Shown here in pieces: positions 35,707 through 45,025 of a stretch of 64,000 nt of DNA. The notes beneath the pieces are model-generated. The model did not search any database. It saw only the letters and a program-made list of their open reading frames with translations, and had not been told where the DNA came from. Within the stretch, counting starts at the first letter, position 1. Each line of letters starts with the position of its first letter. A program made the position numbers and the translations under genes. The DNA comes from Flavobacterium sp. KS-LB2 (GTDB lineage Bacteria > Bacteroidota > Bacteroidia > Flavobacteriales > Flavobacteriaceae), in NCBI RefSeq assembly GCF_036895565.1, contig NZ_CP145904.1, forward strand, positions 2,728,001 through 2,792,000, written 5' to 3'.

Positions 35707-36795
35707 CTATAATTCATCAAAAAACTCTTGAAACAATATCTTTGCACTGAATTTTTTTTCAGCCCAATCTGACAAACCACTGTTGCGCTTCAATTCTCCT
35801 AAATAATATTTCTCTATAGCATCCGAAAAAGCAGAAAAATCTAATGGATCAATTAGATCCTTATGTAATTCTAAAGGTGTAGTTTCTAAAATAGTTTTGA
35901 TATTTGAGGCTACAATAGGTAACCCTGCAATCATTGCTTCAATTAAAGAATTGGGTTGTCCCTCCGTTATAGAGGGAAAGAAAAACAAATCAAAAATCGG
36001 CAAAATACTATTTACATCATCTCTATATCCTAATAATTTGACTTTATCTTTTAATACCCTACTTTTAGATACGGTTTCTAATAATTCAACATCTGTATTT
36101 TTACCACACAAAACAAAATAAACATCATTGTATTTTTTACAAATATTTTCCGCTACTTTAATAATGGTTCCATGATTTTTAGCAAAGTTGTACCTTCCTG
36201 TATGACCAATAACAAAAGCATTTTCTGGGATGCTAAAATCTTCTTTTGAAAACTTTTTATCCCCGATTTCAAAATCTATTCCATTATAAATGACAGAAAA
36301 TTTTTGGCTATTCCTATTTCTTGTAGCGTGAAAAAAGTCTAAAGCAGCAATAGAATTTGATAAAATTTTGGTTGAGAAACTAGTAACTAGTGTCTTAGAA
36401 AAATTAATGTAAAGTGTTTTAAAAAAATTTAATTCAAATTGATAGGTAGATTCTCTGTAGAATACAATTCTTCTTTTTATTCCGGCTAATTTTGCAATAA
36501 AAATTATAATACCAGAAAAATGACCACTAAAATCAACAATAGAATCCGCTTTAGAGTCTTTTAAAAAAAAATATAATGATCTATTTGAATTAAAATCAAA
36601 TTTTGATAAATCCATTTTTACAATTTCAATCTGGCTTATCTTTCTATACTCTTCCTCTAATTCACCTAAATAATCCCCTCTACAAATTACAATAGGTTGG
36701 ATTTTGTTATTAAAAAAACGCAAAAAACGCAACAAATAATTCTCAACCCCACCCGAATCAAGTGTTGAAACTACAAAAACAATTTTTTTTGTCAT
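35707..36795 (-). CDS. Family 4 glycosyltransferase
   Basis: 362 residues. STLDSGGVENYLLRFLRFFN begins the acceptor domain, IGHTGRYNFAKNHGTIIKVA the donor domain, and FFPSITEGQPNSLIEAMIAG carries the E-x7-E motif. Closest to EpsF/capsular GT4 types by pattern. A 125-base gap to the EpsG-like polymerase gene upstream holds a diverged TIR-like repeat (36809-36907). Confidence 0.87.
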   Translation of the reverse strand: MTKKIVFVVSTLDSGGVENYLLRFLRFFNNKIQPIVICRGDYLGELEEEYRKISQIEIVKMDLSKFDFNSNRSLYFFLKDSKADSIVDFSGHFSGIIIFIAKLAGIKRRIVFYRESTYQFELNFFKTLYINFSKTLVTSFSTKILSNSIAALDFFHATRNRNSQKFSVIYNGIDFEIGDKKFSKEDFSIPENAFVIGHTGRYNFAKNHGTIIKVAENICKKYNDVYFVLCGKNTDVELLETVSKSRVLKDKVKLLGYRDDVNSILPIFDLFFFPSITEGQPNSLIEAMIAGLPIVASNIKTILETTPLELHKDLIDPLDFSAFSDAIEKYYLGELKRNSGLSDWAEKKFSAKILFQEFFDEL

Positions 36796-36808
36796 AAATT
36801 AATCTAAA

Positions 36809-36907
36809 AACCCATTGGGTAAAATTATTAAAAACATCAGTTCAAGTTTTTTTTGAGGAAATGAAATGAAACAAAATGGTATTAAAATTAATTACTTCCA
36901 ATGGCTA
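36809..36907. repeat. Diverged relative of the 127-bp TIR element
   Basis: AACCCATTGGGTAA at the left with an imperfect inverse (TTACTTCCAATGG) at the right. The inside keeps the phrases 'aaaacatcagttcaag', a T-run and 'gaaatgaaacaaaa', which line up with the element at 21744. A weak but consistent match. Confidence 0.45.
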
Positions 36908-36920
36908 TAAAACGCTGTTC

Positions 36921-38150
36921 TTATTGGATAAAATCATTTGGACTCATATTGTTTTTTAAAATAATTCGGACTAACAAAATCACATCCTTATTAAAAAAGG
37001 TTTCAATAATATTGGGCAATCCTGAAATTATCTGAAAAAAGAAAATACCTATTAAAATGGACGCAAATAAAAAACCCCACGCTTTTTGTTTATGCAAGTA
37101 AATTTCATGAATGAGAAAAAAAACAAATAATAATTTTAGAAAAAGTACATATCTAAAAAAAATAGTAGGCACGGAATAAAAAATATTTATAACTGAGGCA
37201 CTGAATAAAACCATATTCTTGAAAACACCTTTACTTTTAGAAAAGAAAACTAAAAAAACATAAGAAGTAGTTATAAAAAACATTTCCAATAAAAAAGTAA
37301 TTTTAGCAATATACGACTCATTTATTGCGTTTTGAATAAAATCATCTCCTTCTAAATAGGCATCCTGCTTGACAGCTAGTCCACCAGAAAATCCAAATAG
37401 ATTAAATAGTGATAATATAAAACTAACTGGAATAATTATAAAAAAAAGAGAAATTAAAAAAAGTACAATATACTTCTTATCACTATTTGGGAAAAAAAAC
37501 AATACAGAAAAAATAGGTATAAAAACCAATGTACTAAAATGGATGAATGAAGCTATTACTAATAATAAAAAGGCGATTTTCTTTTTTTCAATTAGACCAA
37601 TGTAAAAGGCCATTAAAACAAAAGAATTAGCAAACATAAATCGAGTACCCGAAAATAAATCGATATAGGGTATAGCCAAACAAAGCAGTATAATGGCGTA
37701 AAACCTATATTCTTTTGTTGTGTAAACTTCTGTTTGTGTAATTTTATAATATATTGAAAAAATTAAACGCATCGAAATTATAGTCACAATTGCAAAAACA
37801 TACTGGGCACTTATAGCATATTGCGAGGCAATATAAAACATCGATTGCAGTATAAAATCCTGACCTTGAATCATTAAATAAGCAAACAACTCAACATAAG
37901 AACTGTTTTGAAAACTTTCATAAAGCTCAAAATACCTAGCTCTATCATCAGACAAATTAGGTACAAAAATGTAACTTACTATCCCAAATAAAAGTACCAA
38001 TAATTGCAATGAAAATTTTGACTTATTTATAACTCCTATTAAAATAGAGGGAATGGCTAAAAAAGGAGATACAGAAAATAGGACAGCATTAAATAAGCTT
38101 ATCTTATTAAATTTTAAATTTAAACTATTATTTAGCGAAAATTTAAACAT
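36921..38150 (-). CDS. EpsG-family polysaccharide polymerase (Wzy-like)
   Basis: 409 residues and mostly membrane helices: FNAVLFSVSPFLAIPSILIG, LQLLVLLFGIVSYIFVPNLS, then a short loop SDDRARYFELYESFQNSSYV, and many further spans to the end. The position-specific YFELY loop after helix 2 and the FSGTRFMFANSFVLM segment fit EpsG/Wzy polymerases, which join repeat units in the periplasm. It starts with the TAATG overlap after the AsnB-like gene, so it is coupled to it. A second polymerase is encoded at 60704. Confidence 0.8.
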   Translation of the reverse strand: MFKFSLNNSLNLKFNKISLFNAVLFSVSPFLAIPSILIGVINKSKFSLQLLVLLFGIVSYIFVPNLSDDRARYFELYESFQNSSYVELFAYLMIQGQDFILQSMFYIASQYAISAQYVFAIVTIISMRLIFSIYYKITQTEVYTTKEYRFYAIILLCLAIPYIDLFSGTRFMFANSFVLMAFYIGLIEKKKIAFLLLVIASFIHFSTLVFIPIFSVLFFFPNSDKKYIVLFLISLFFIIIPVSFILSLFNLFGFSGGLAVKQDAYLEGDDFIQNAINESYIAKITFLLEMFFITTSYVFLVFFSKSKGVFKNMVLFSASVINIFYSVPTIFFRYVLFLKLLFVFFLIHEIYLHKQKAWGFLFASILIGIFFFQIISGLPNIIETFFNKDVILLVRIILKNNMSPNDFIQ

Positions 38151-39961
38151 TAAAATTTCAAATTAAATTCTTTACACCATTTAGCAAGTAAAAACAACTT
38201 CCAAATATTGAAAGCATAATCTGATTTTCCCGAAAAATGTATTTCCAGTTGCTTTTTAAATTTATTAACATCAAGATTAGGTACACTATTTAAAAAATCA
38301 TCATTTAAGTGCTCTTGAATATCTGATTTCAGCTCTTCTCTTATCCATTTTCCTATAGGAATTGCAAAACCTTTTTTAGGTTGATTAAAAACCTCCTCGG
38401 GAATATATTCTTTAAGAATGTCTCTAATGATTTTCTTTTTAAACCCTTGACCATATCGAAAAGAAACTGGTAATGTACGGGCAAATTCTATAATTCTATA
38501 ATCTAAAAAAGGGCTTCTTACTTCTACTGCATAAGCCATGCTAGCCCTATCTACTTTTACATTACTGTCATTTTCAAGCCATAATTTTATATTCAAATCG
38601 GCCATCCTTTGTACAGAATTAGTTGCCCAATTCTTATATCCTTCATAAAAGCCAAACCATTTATTCGCTCTTTTTAACTGAATACTATCAAAACCGGTAA
38701 AAATTCCTTTTGAATAGTCGTTACTATTCTTTGTTTTTAATAACGAATTAATACCTTCAGGCCTATATTTAAATATTCTTTCATTGTAAAATAATGATAA
38801 AAATCGTCTTACAAAATAAGGGACTTTACTGATTTTCTCAAATCTTTTTAAATAATCAAAATGATTGTATCCTAAAAAACTCTCATCTCCACCATCACCT
38901 GATAATGCAACAGTCACATGTTGTTTAGTCACAGAATTCAAAAGTAACGAGGGTAAGGCAGAACTATCTGCAAATGGCTCATCATAAACCTTAACTAACA
39001 TAGGTAGCATGGCCAAGGCATCTTTGGGGCCACAAATTGTTTCTTTATGATTTGACCCAATAATACTTGCAAATTGCGAAGCCACTTTACTTTCGTCAAA
39101 ATTAGGATCTTCAAAACCAATTGTAAAAGTATTCACCGGTACTGCGGCTATTTTTTGAGCTATTGCCGAAACAAGTGCAGAGTCAATACCACCAGAGAGG
39201 AAAGAACCCAGAGTTACGTCTGCTTGCATTCTAATTCTAACCGCATCGATCATCAACTGATGCAACTCTTTTTTAGCCTCTTCATAAGAAATATCCCGAA
39301 TGACAACTGGTTTTAAATTCCAGTATTCTGAAACCGTTTTAGTGCCATTCTCTAAGTCAATTTCCATAAAATTCCCCGGAGGCAATTTAAAAACATCTTC
39401 AATAATAGAATACGGACTCGGTATATAGCCACAATCTAAATAAATAGAAACTGCATCTTTTGATACTTTAGAACTTTTTGAAATTAGTGGCCGCAATTGA
39501 CTACAGATTTCAAATTTCCCATCTTTCCAATAATAGAAAAAAGGTTTAACTCCTGTCCTATCTCTAGCGCAAAAAAGAGTTTTTTTCTTTCTGTCATAAA
39601 TAGAGAATGCGAACATTCCATTTAATTTAGGCAGAATATTTTTTCCCCATTCTATATATCCTTTAAGTAGAACCTCTGTATCACTGGTAGTTGCAAAATG
39701 GTGTCCTAGCTCTAGTAATTCCGTTTTAATTATTTGAAAATTATAAATTTCGCCATTGAAAACAATCCAATAACCATCAAAATCAAAAGGTTGGTTGGAT
39801 CTTTGGTCTAGATCTAAAATGGATAGTCGTAAATGCCCTAATGAAATACCATCAATTTTATCATACCCTAAATTATTTGGCCCACGAAACTCAATACTTT
39901 TTAATTTTTCAATAACAACCTCTTTTTCGAAAGGGATATTGGTTATATATATTCCACACAT
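38150..39961 (-). CDS. Glutamine-hydrolysing asparagine synthase family protein (AsnB-like)
   Basis: 603 residues. Cys2 after Met1 is the N-terminal amidohydrolase nucleophile; RGPNNLGYDK, SLGHLRLSILDLD and FNGEIYNF are the glutaminase motifs. The synthetase domain has the PPi loop SGGIDSALVSAIA (about 256-268) and ALSGDGGDESFLGYNH. In polysaccharide loci such proteins amidate sugar carboxyls, which fits the HexNAc uronic acid made by the dehydrogenase at 41591. A true asparagine synthetase is possible but less likely in this context. The next gene starts within its stop codon. Confidence 0.9.
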   Translation of the reverse strand: MCGIYITNIPFEKEVVIEKLKSIEFRGPNNLGYDKIDGISLGHLRLSILDLDQRSNQPFDFDGYWIVFNGEIYNFQIIKTELLELGHHFATTSDTEVLLKGYIEWGKNILPKLNGMFAFSIYDRKKKTLFCARDRTGVKPFFYYWKDGKFEICSQLRPLISKSSKVSKDAVSIYLDCGYIPSPYSIIEDVFKLPPGNFMEIDLENGTKTVSEYWNLKPVVIRDISYEEAKKELHQLMIDAVRIRMQADVTLGSFLSGGIDSALVSAIAQKIAAVPVNTFTIGFEDPNFDESKVASQFASIIGSNHKETICGPKDALAMLPMLVKVYDEPFADSSALPSLLLNSVTKQHVTVALSGDGGDESFLGYNHFDYLKRFEKISKVPYFVRRFLSLFYNERIFKYRPEGINSLLKTKNSNDYSKGIFTGFDSIQLKRANKWFGFYEGYKNWATNSVQRMADLNIKLWLENDSNVKVDRASMAYAVEVRSPFLDYRIIEFARTLPVSFRYGQGFKKKIIRDILKEYIPEEVFNQPKKGFAIPIGKWIREELKSDIQEHLNDDFLNSVPNLDVNKFKKQLEIHFSGKSDYAFNIWKLFLLAKWCKEFNLKF

Positions 39962-39996
39962 GTTTCTTTTTTTTTAAAAATACTTTACATTAAATC

Positions 39997-41442
39997 TTAA
40001 GGTAATTCATTACGGAATGTTTTAACATTCTTCATTAAACTAATCACATTCTCAATTTTAAAAATGTATAACAAAAAGAAATTGATAATTAAAAACAGAA
40101 TAACAAATGGGATTCTATAATAATTTTCTACACTTAGACTGTTTAATGTTAAAGTTGTAATTAATGTTGATACAGTACAAATTATAATAATCTTTAAGAA
40201 AATCATATGATTTTTATTTTGATCTGTCTTAATAATCTTTTGTGAGGCAATTAAAGTGATTAGATAGCCAACAATTGATGTAAATATTAATCCGTATAAT
40301 AAATAGTCTATACTATGAAAATAGATACCAATCATAATACTCAATGATTGAATTATTTTTTTAGTTATTTCTAGGTATAGTAAAGAATGTGTTTTGTTAA
40401 AAATTCGAAAAAGATTCCCATAAACTATTTCCATTATACTAAAGAAAGAGGAAATACTTAAAAGCTTTAGATAAAAGGAAGAATGAATCCATTTTTGACC
40501 AAATAAAATCAAAATAATTTGATCAGAGTACATAATTACTAAGCTTGTGATCGTACTTAGTGCAATAGCTAATAATTTGATAATGTTGGCATGGCTTAGC
40601 TTAAAAACAGCATTTTCACTTTGCAATCTACTCATGTAGGAATAAACAACATTATATAGAACATTTTTGGTAGGTGCATCAAGAACATCTTGAAGTCTTT
40701 TAGATTGATAATAATAACCCGCATTAATTACACTAAAGTATCTTCCAATTATTAATTGATAGATATTATCGAATACCGTAATCATTAAGGAGGAAAGCGT
40801 CGTAAACACACCAAAGGATAACATTTCTTTAAAAGAGACCATACTAAACACTATCTTCCCCATACCACCCTCTTTTATTCTATAAATTATAGTTAAAAAT
40901 AAAGCGGATAAAACTTGAAGAGCTACAATAGACCAAAGTCCAAAATTCATGTATGCCATAGTTATAGCAACAGTAGAAGCCATAAAGAAAGCTACTAATC
41001 TATATAATCCTATCTTTTTAAAAGACATTGCTTTTACAAGTTTAACTCCTTGAACTAGCGATAAAGAATTTATAACAATCGTTAAACTTAATGCGCTTAA
41101 AACATACCTCAATATAGGTGTATTATAAAATTCTGCGACATAGCCTGAAATTATTAAACACAATAAAAATAAAACAATACTAATAAATAAGTTAAAAACG
41201 AAAATGGTAGAATAATCAATATTACTAGGCTTTTCCTTTCGTATTAATGCCCCTCCCATACCGCTATCGACTAATACATTAGATATCCCAATAAAAAACA
41301 TTGCTATACCCACTGTACCGAATTCACTTGGTGTCAATATTCTAGCAAGGATCACATTACCGGTTAAACCTACTAATATATAGGCAATTTGACTTACAAA
41401 AGCCCACGCTGTATTCTTTACTAAAACTGTACTTGATTGCAT
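39997..41442 (-). CDS. Oligosaccharide flippase (Wzx/PST-type)
   Basis: 481 residues with about 12-14 helices (GLTGNVILARILTPSEFGTV, FNLFISIVLFLLCLIISGYV, AFFMASTVAITMAYMNFGLW and others). The N-terminal motif NTAWAFVSQIAYILVGLTGN with ARILTPSEFGTVGI is typical of PST/MATE-like exporters of lipid-linked repeat units. It has a complete C-terminus. It probably pairs with the EpsG-like polymerase of this half of the locus; another flippase lies at the right edge. Confidence 0.9.
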   Translation of the reverse strand: MQSSTVLVKNTAWAFVSQIAYILVGLTGNVILARILTPSEFGTVGIAMFFIGISNVLVDSGMGGALIRKEKPSNIDYSTIFVFNLFISIVLFLLCLIISGYVAEFYNTPILRYVLSALSLTIVINSLSLVQGVKLVKAMSFKKIGLYRLVAFFMASTVAITMAYMNFGLWSIVALQVLSALFLTIIYRIKEGGMGKIVFSMVSFKEMLSFGVFTTLSSLMITVFDNIYQLIIGRYFSVINAGYYYQSKRLQDVLDAPTKNVLYNVVYSYMSRLQSENAVFKLSHANIIKLLAIALSTITSLVIMYSDQIILILFGQKWIHSSFYLKLLSISSFFSIMEIVYGNLFRIFNKTHSLLYLEITKKIIQSLSIMIGIYFHSIDYLLYGLIFTSIVGYLITLIASQKIIKTDQNKNHMIFLKIIIICTVSTLITTLTLNSLSVENYYRIPFVILFLIINFFLLYIFKIENVISLMKNVKTFRNELP

Positions 41443-41590
41443 TTTATAATAGTTCGCAAATATTTAATATAGTAATCAATTAATTTTTTGCAGATAATCT
41501 TAATTAGTTTTGACGTGTATTCTATTCTTTAATTTTAACCTACTACTAGGATATGTAAACAAAAGGGAAACAATGAATTAAGCCCCATTT

Positions 41591-42865
41591 TTATAATTTC
41601 CCATCAACATTATTCTTTAATACTCCCTTCACATCATATAATAAACTAATTTGCTTTTGCAATAAACTATAATCTAATTCTAAAAAACATTCATGAGCTA
41701 CCCCTAAAACTACAGCGTCAAATGTATGGGTTGGTAACTCTTTAGTTGTTTTTAATTGGTATTCATGCAAAACTTCATTTGGATTTGCCCATGGATCATA
41801 TATCGTAATTATAACTCCATAATCTTTAAGAGCAGCAACAACATCAACAATTTTAGTATTACGTACATCAGGACAATTTTCTTTAAAAGTAATCCCCAAC
41901 ATCAATAAACTAGCCCCTTTTATAGTTATCCCTTTTTGTATCATCAGCTTCACCACTTGAGAAGCAACATATTCTCCCATACTGTCATTCAATCTACGAC
42001 CAGCCAAAATAATTTCAGGATGATAGCCAAATTCCTGAGCGCGTTGTGCTAAATAATACGGATCAACGCCTATGCAATGACCTCCAACTAAACCTGGTTT
42101 AAATGGTAAGAAATTCCATTTGGTTCCTGCTGCTTCCAATACGGCATGGGTGTCAATATCCATTAAATTGAAAATTTTAGCCAACTCATTTACAAAAGCA
42201 ATATTAATATCACGTTGTGAGTTTTCGATAACCTTAGCTGCTTCAGCAACTTTAATACATGGCGCTAAGTGAGTTCCAGCAGTAATAACACTTTTGTACA
42301 ATTCGTCTACTACTATACCTATTTCAGGAGTAGAACCCGCAGTAACTTTTAAGATTTTTTCAACAGTATGCGCTTTGTCTCCTGGATTTATTCTTTCTGG
42401 CGAATAGCCCGCAAAAAAATCAACGTTAAATTGTAAACCAGACACTCTTTCCAAAACAGGCACACACTCTTCTTCTGTAACTCCTGGATATACTGTAGAT
42501 TCATAAATAACAATATCTCCCTTTTTAAGGACCTTAGCCACAGTTTCGCTCGCTTTGTATAATGGAGTCAAATCAGGTCGGTTATTTTTATCAACCGGTG
42601 TTGGCACAGTAACTATAAAAACGTTACATCCTTTTAAAATTTCTAAATCATTGGTACAGTAAAGCCCTACTTTGTCTGAAAATTTATCTACCAAAACAGC
42701 TTGTAAAATTTCATCTTCTACTTCAAGAGTATGGTCATGACCTGTGTTTAATTCAGATATTCTATTTTTATTTATATCAAATCCTACGGTACTATATTTA
42801 GTAGCAAATAATCTGGCTAAAGGAAGTCCTACATAACCTAGTCCAATAATCGCTATTTTTTTCAT
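41591..42865 (-). CDS. UDP-HexNAc 6-dehydrogenase (TviB/WbpO-like)
   Basis: 424 residues. NAD-binding IGLGYVGLPLARLFATKYST (6-25), DVNK-like GFDINKNRISELN, ESTVYPGVTEE, the substrate segment YSPERINPGDKAHTVEKILK and the catalytic cysteine in GGHCIGVDPYYLA (about 264). The pattern fits the Vi-antigen/WbpO group, which oxidises UDP-GalNAc or UDP-GlcNAc to the uronic acid. The adjacent 4-epimerase gene (42924) supports UDP-GalNAcA as product. Amidation could follow by the AsnB-like protein. Confidence 0.93.
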   Translation of the reverse strand: MKKIAIIGLGYVGLPLARLFATKYSTVGFDINKNRISELNTGHDHTLEVEDEILQAVLVDKFSDKVGLYCTNDLEILKGCNVFIVTVPTPVDKNNRPDLTPLYKASETVAKVLKKGDIVIYESTVYPGVTEEECVPVLERVSGLQFNVDFFAGYSPERINPGDKAHTVEKILKVTAGSTPEIGIVVDELYKSVITAGTHLAPCIKVAEAAKVIENSQRDINIAFVNELAKIFNLMDIDTHAVLEAAGTKWNFLPFKPGLVGGHCIGVDPYYLAQRAQEFGYHPEIILAGRRLNDSMGEYVASQVVKLMIQKGITIKGASLLMLGITFKENCPDVRNTKIVDVVAALKDYGVIITIYDPWANPNEVLHEYQLKTTKELPTHTFDAVVLGVAHECFLELDYSLLQKQISLLYDVKGVLKNNVDGKL

Positions 42866-42923
42866 GCTAAATCTAATTTTTAATAGAAAACCAACTTTAT
42901 TAAATAAGTTGCTCCTTTCTTTA

Positions 42924-43889
42924 TTATTTTAAATTATTATAATACCAAGCAACTGCTTCCTTTAAGCCATCTTGAATTGAAAATTGAGGCTTATACCCCA
43001 ATAACTTTTTAGCTTTTTCAATACTAGCCAAAGAATGAGGAATATCTCCAGCCCTATTAGGACCATGTATAACTTCAACATCACTTATTTTAGCATCAAA
43101 TTCAGACAAATATTCCTTCAACAACCCAACTAACTGTGTCAAAGTTGTTCTGTCCCCATAAGCTGTATTATAAACCGTATTTACCGCCTCTAGATTTTGA
43201 GTAGAAATCGCTAATGCATTCATTTGAATCACATTATCGATATAAGTAAAATCTCTTGAATAATTACCATCTCCATTAATTACAGGACTCTCATAATTCA
43301 TAAATTGCATAACAAACTTTGGAATCACTGCAGCATAGGCTCCATTAGGATCTTGCCTGCGTCCGAAAACATTAAAATAACGCAATCCAATAGTTTCTAA
43401 ACCATAAGTCTTACTGAATATTTCAGCATACAATTCATTTACGTATTTAGTAATCGCATAAGGAGAAAGCGGTTTTCCAATTACTTCTTCAACCTTAGGC
43501 AGCCCTTGTGAGTCTCCATAAGTCGAAGAGCTAGCCGCATAAACAAACCTTTTAACTTTTGCATCACGCGAAGCGGTAAGCATATTTAAAAAACCAGAAA
43601 CATTAACATCATTTGTAGTTATAGGATCATTTATAGATCGTGGAACAGAACCCAATGCAGCTTGATGCAACACAAAATCTACTCCATGAACAGCAGTATG
43701 ACAATCCGATAAATTTCTAATATCCCCTTCTATTAAAAAATAATTAGGGTTTTCTAAAAAAGGATTAATATTATGGCGATGACCCGTTGCAAAATTATCC
43801 AGACAAACTACTTGATGATTTTTTGATAAAAAATGCTCAGTAAGATTTGAACCAATAAAACCTGCTCCTCCTGTAATTAATATTTTCAT
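42924..43889 (-). CDS. UDP-HexNAc 4-epimerase (TviC/WbpP-like SDR)
   Basis: 321 residues. [20 protein letters not shown] (7-26) binds NAD; LDNFATGHRHNI, HQAALGSVPRSINDPITTND, AASSSTYGDS and SPYAITKYVNELYAEIFSKT (YxxxK near 143) follow, and the C-terminus includes YFNVFGRRQDPNGAYAAVIP, which is typical of the WbpP/TviC subgroup active on N-acetylated sugars. It pairs with the dehydrogenase 58 bases downstream. The start overlaps the Wzz gene stop by 4 bases. Confidence 0.93.
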   Translation of the reverse strand: MKILITGGAGFIGSNLTEHFLSKNHQVVCLDNFATGHRHNINPFLENPNYFLIEGDIRNLSDCHTAVHGVDFVLHQAALGSVPRSINDPITTNDVNVSGFLNMLTASRDAKVKRFVYAASSSTYGDSQGLPKVEEVIGKPLSPYAITKYVNELYAEIFSKTYGLETIGLRYFNVFGRRQDPNGAYAAVIPKFVMQFMNYESPVINGDGNYSRDFTYIDNVIQMNALAISTQNLEAVNTVYNTAYGDRTTLTQLVGLLKEYLSEFDAKISDVEVIHGPNRAGDIPHSLASIEKAKKLLGYKPQFSIQDGLKEAVAWYYNNLK

Positions 43890-44950
43890 AAATTTTTCAG
43901 TACCTTTTTTATAATTAAATACACCATTACTAAAAACCCAGCCAAAATCCCTCCAACTACAATTCCCTTAGCTTTCCCGAATTTCTCTTTCTTCAAAGGT
44001 AAAATTGGTCGATCAATTACCTGAATTAATGGTGTTTCTTTACGTAGAGTTACTTTAGCTAACTCCGTTTGCTTGACCAATTCCGTTAAAATAGCAGTAT
44101 TCGCTTGTACATCAACCTGTCTACGGGCAGAAGGAGCACGACGTACGTTGAGGGCTGGATTCAGCATAAAAGTGTTATCGTTAGCAACCGCTACTCCGGT
44201 AATAGCTCCATTAAGCTCCCCACGAATAGAATCGGTTTGCCTTTGCAGGATTGCCATATTAAGGCGAGCCTTTTTGCTTTTAGTATCAATATAAAAATCA
44301 GATACTTCTTTGACTAGGGCTTCAGTAAAATATTTAGCAAACAATTCGTTGGTGGAGTTTACATCTATAGTAATAATGGCAATTTTCTTGTCCTTTTGCC
44401 CTACAGACAATCCTGTTTTGGATAATTCTTGGTACATTACCCCCATAATACTATCGTGTACCCGAGTGAAATACTTGCGTTTAGTTTCCGGCAAGAATTG
44501 TATATTTTTTAATTGAGGTTTGTTTGCCCATTTTTTTCTCGAATTGTTTTCCTCAAGATACATCTCGGCTAACGAAATATTTTTTCCATTATAAACAACT
44601 GCTGTCATTAAGGTTTGCTCCACCATAGATCTAGACTTGAACAGCTCGGTCAAATTAGAACCAGTAAAAATACTGCCGCCGCCGCCGCCTAAGTCAAAAC
44701 CCAATGAACTGGCCAATCCTAAGGCACCGCCTAAACCACCACCACCTAACTTCTCATCTTCCAATGCAAAGGACAAGGTTGCGGTATAGATTGGCTTCTT
44801 AATAAAAGAATATGTTATTCCTAGGGCTGCCCCTATAATTCCTGCCAACAGTAGTGTTTTCCATTGCGAAAGGAGGTAGTGATACCATTCCTTTACTTTT
44901 CCTATCAATTCCTTTAACGAAATTTCATCGTTTGGGGTTGGTTCATTCAT
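43886..44950 (-). CDS. Wzz-type chain-length determinant protein
   Basis: 354 residues with two membrane helices (TLLAGIIGAALGITYSFIKK near 33-55, and GIVVGGILAGFLVMVYLIIK near 330-350) around a periplasmic part. PIYTATLSFALEDEKLGGGG is the usual start of the domain. The glycine-rich insert (residues near 65-95; GGGGLGG, GGALGLASSLGFDLGGGGGS) recalls the Wzc N-terminal domain. No kinase part, so it is a separate PCP1-like protein in addition to the Wzc-type kinase at 47860. Overlaps the epimerase by 4 bases. Confidence 0.88.
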   Translation of the reverse strand: MNEPTPNDEISLKELIGKVKEWYHYLLSQWKTLLLAGIIGAALGITYSFIKKPIYTATLSFALEDEKLGGGGLGGALGLASSLGFDLGGGGGSIFTGSNLTELFKSRSMVEQTLMTAVVYNGKNISLAEMYLEENNSRKKWANKPQLKNIQFLPETKRKYFTRVHDSIMGVMYQELSKTGLSVGQKDKKIAIITIDVNSTNELFAKYFTEALVKEVSDFYIDTKSKKARLNMAILQRQTDSIRGELNGAITGVAVANDNTFMLNPALNVRRAPSARRQVDVQANTAILTELVKQTELAKVTLRKETPLIQVIDRPILPLKKEKFGKAKGIVVGGILAGFLVMVYLIIKKVLKNL

Positions 44951-44997
44951 AAATTATATTTCTTTATAATGGGTACGTCTAGGTTTAATAAACGTAT

Positions 44998-45025
44998 TTC
45001 AATTCACAACTCACTATTCACTATT
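44998..45025 (-). repeat. Period-7 repeat at the stop codon of the SLBB export gene
   Basis: Units TTCAATT, CACAACT, CACTATT, CACTATT (plus strand) overlap the stop codon at 45021-45023. Confidence 0.5.
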
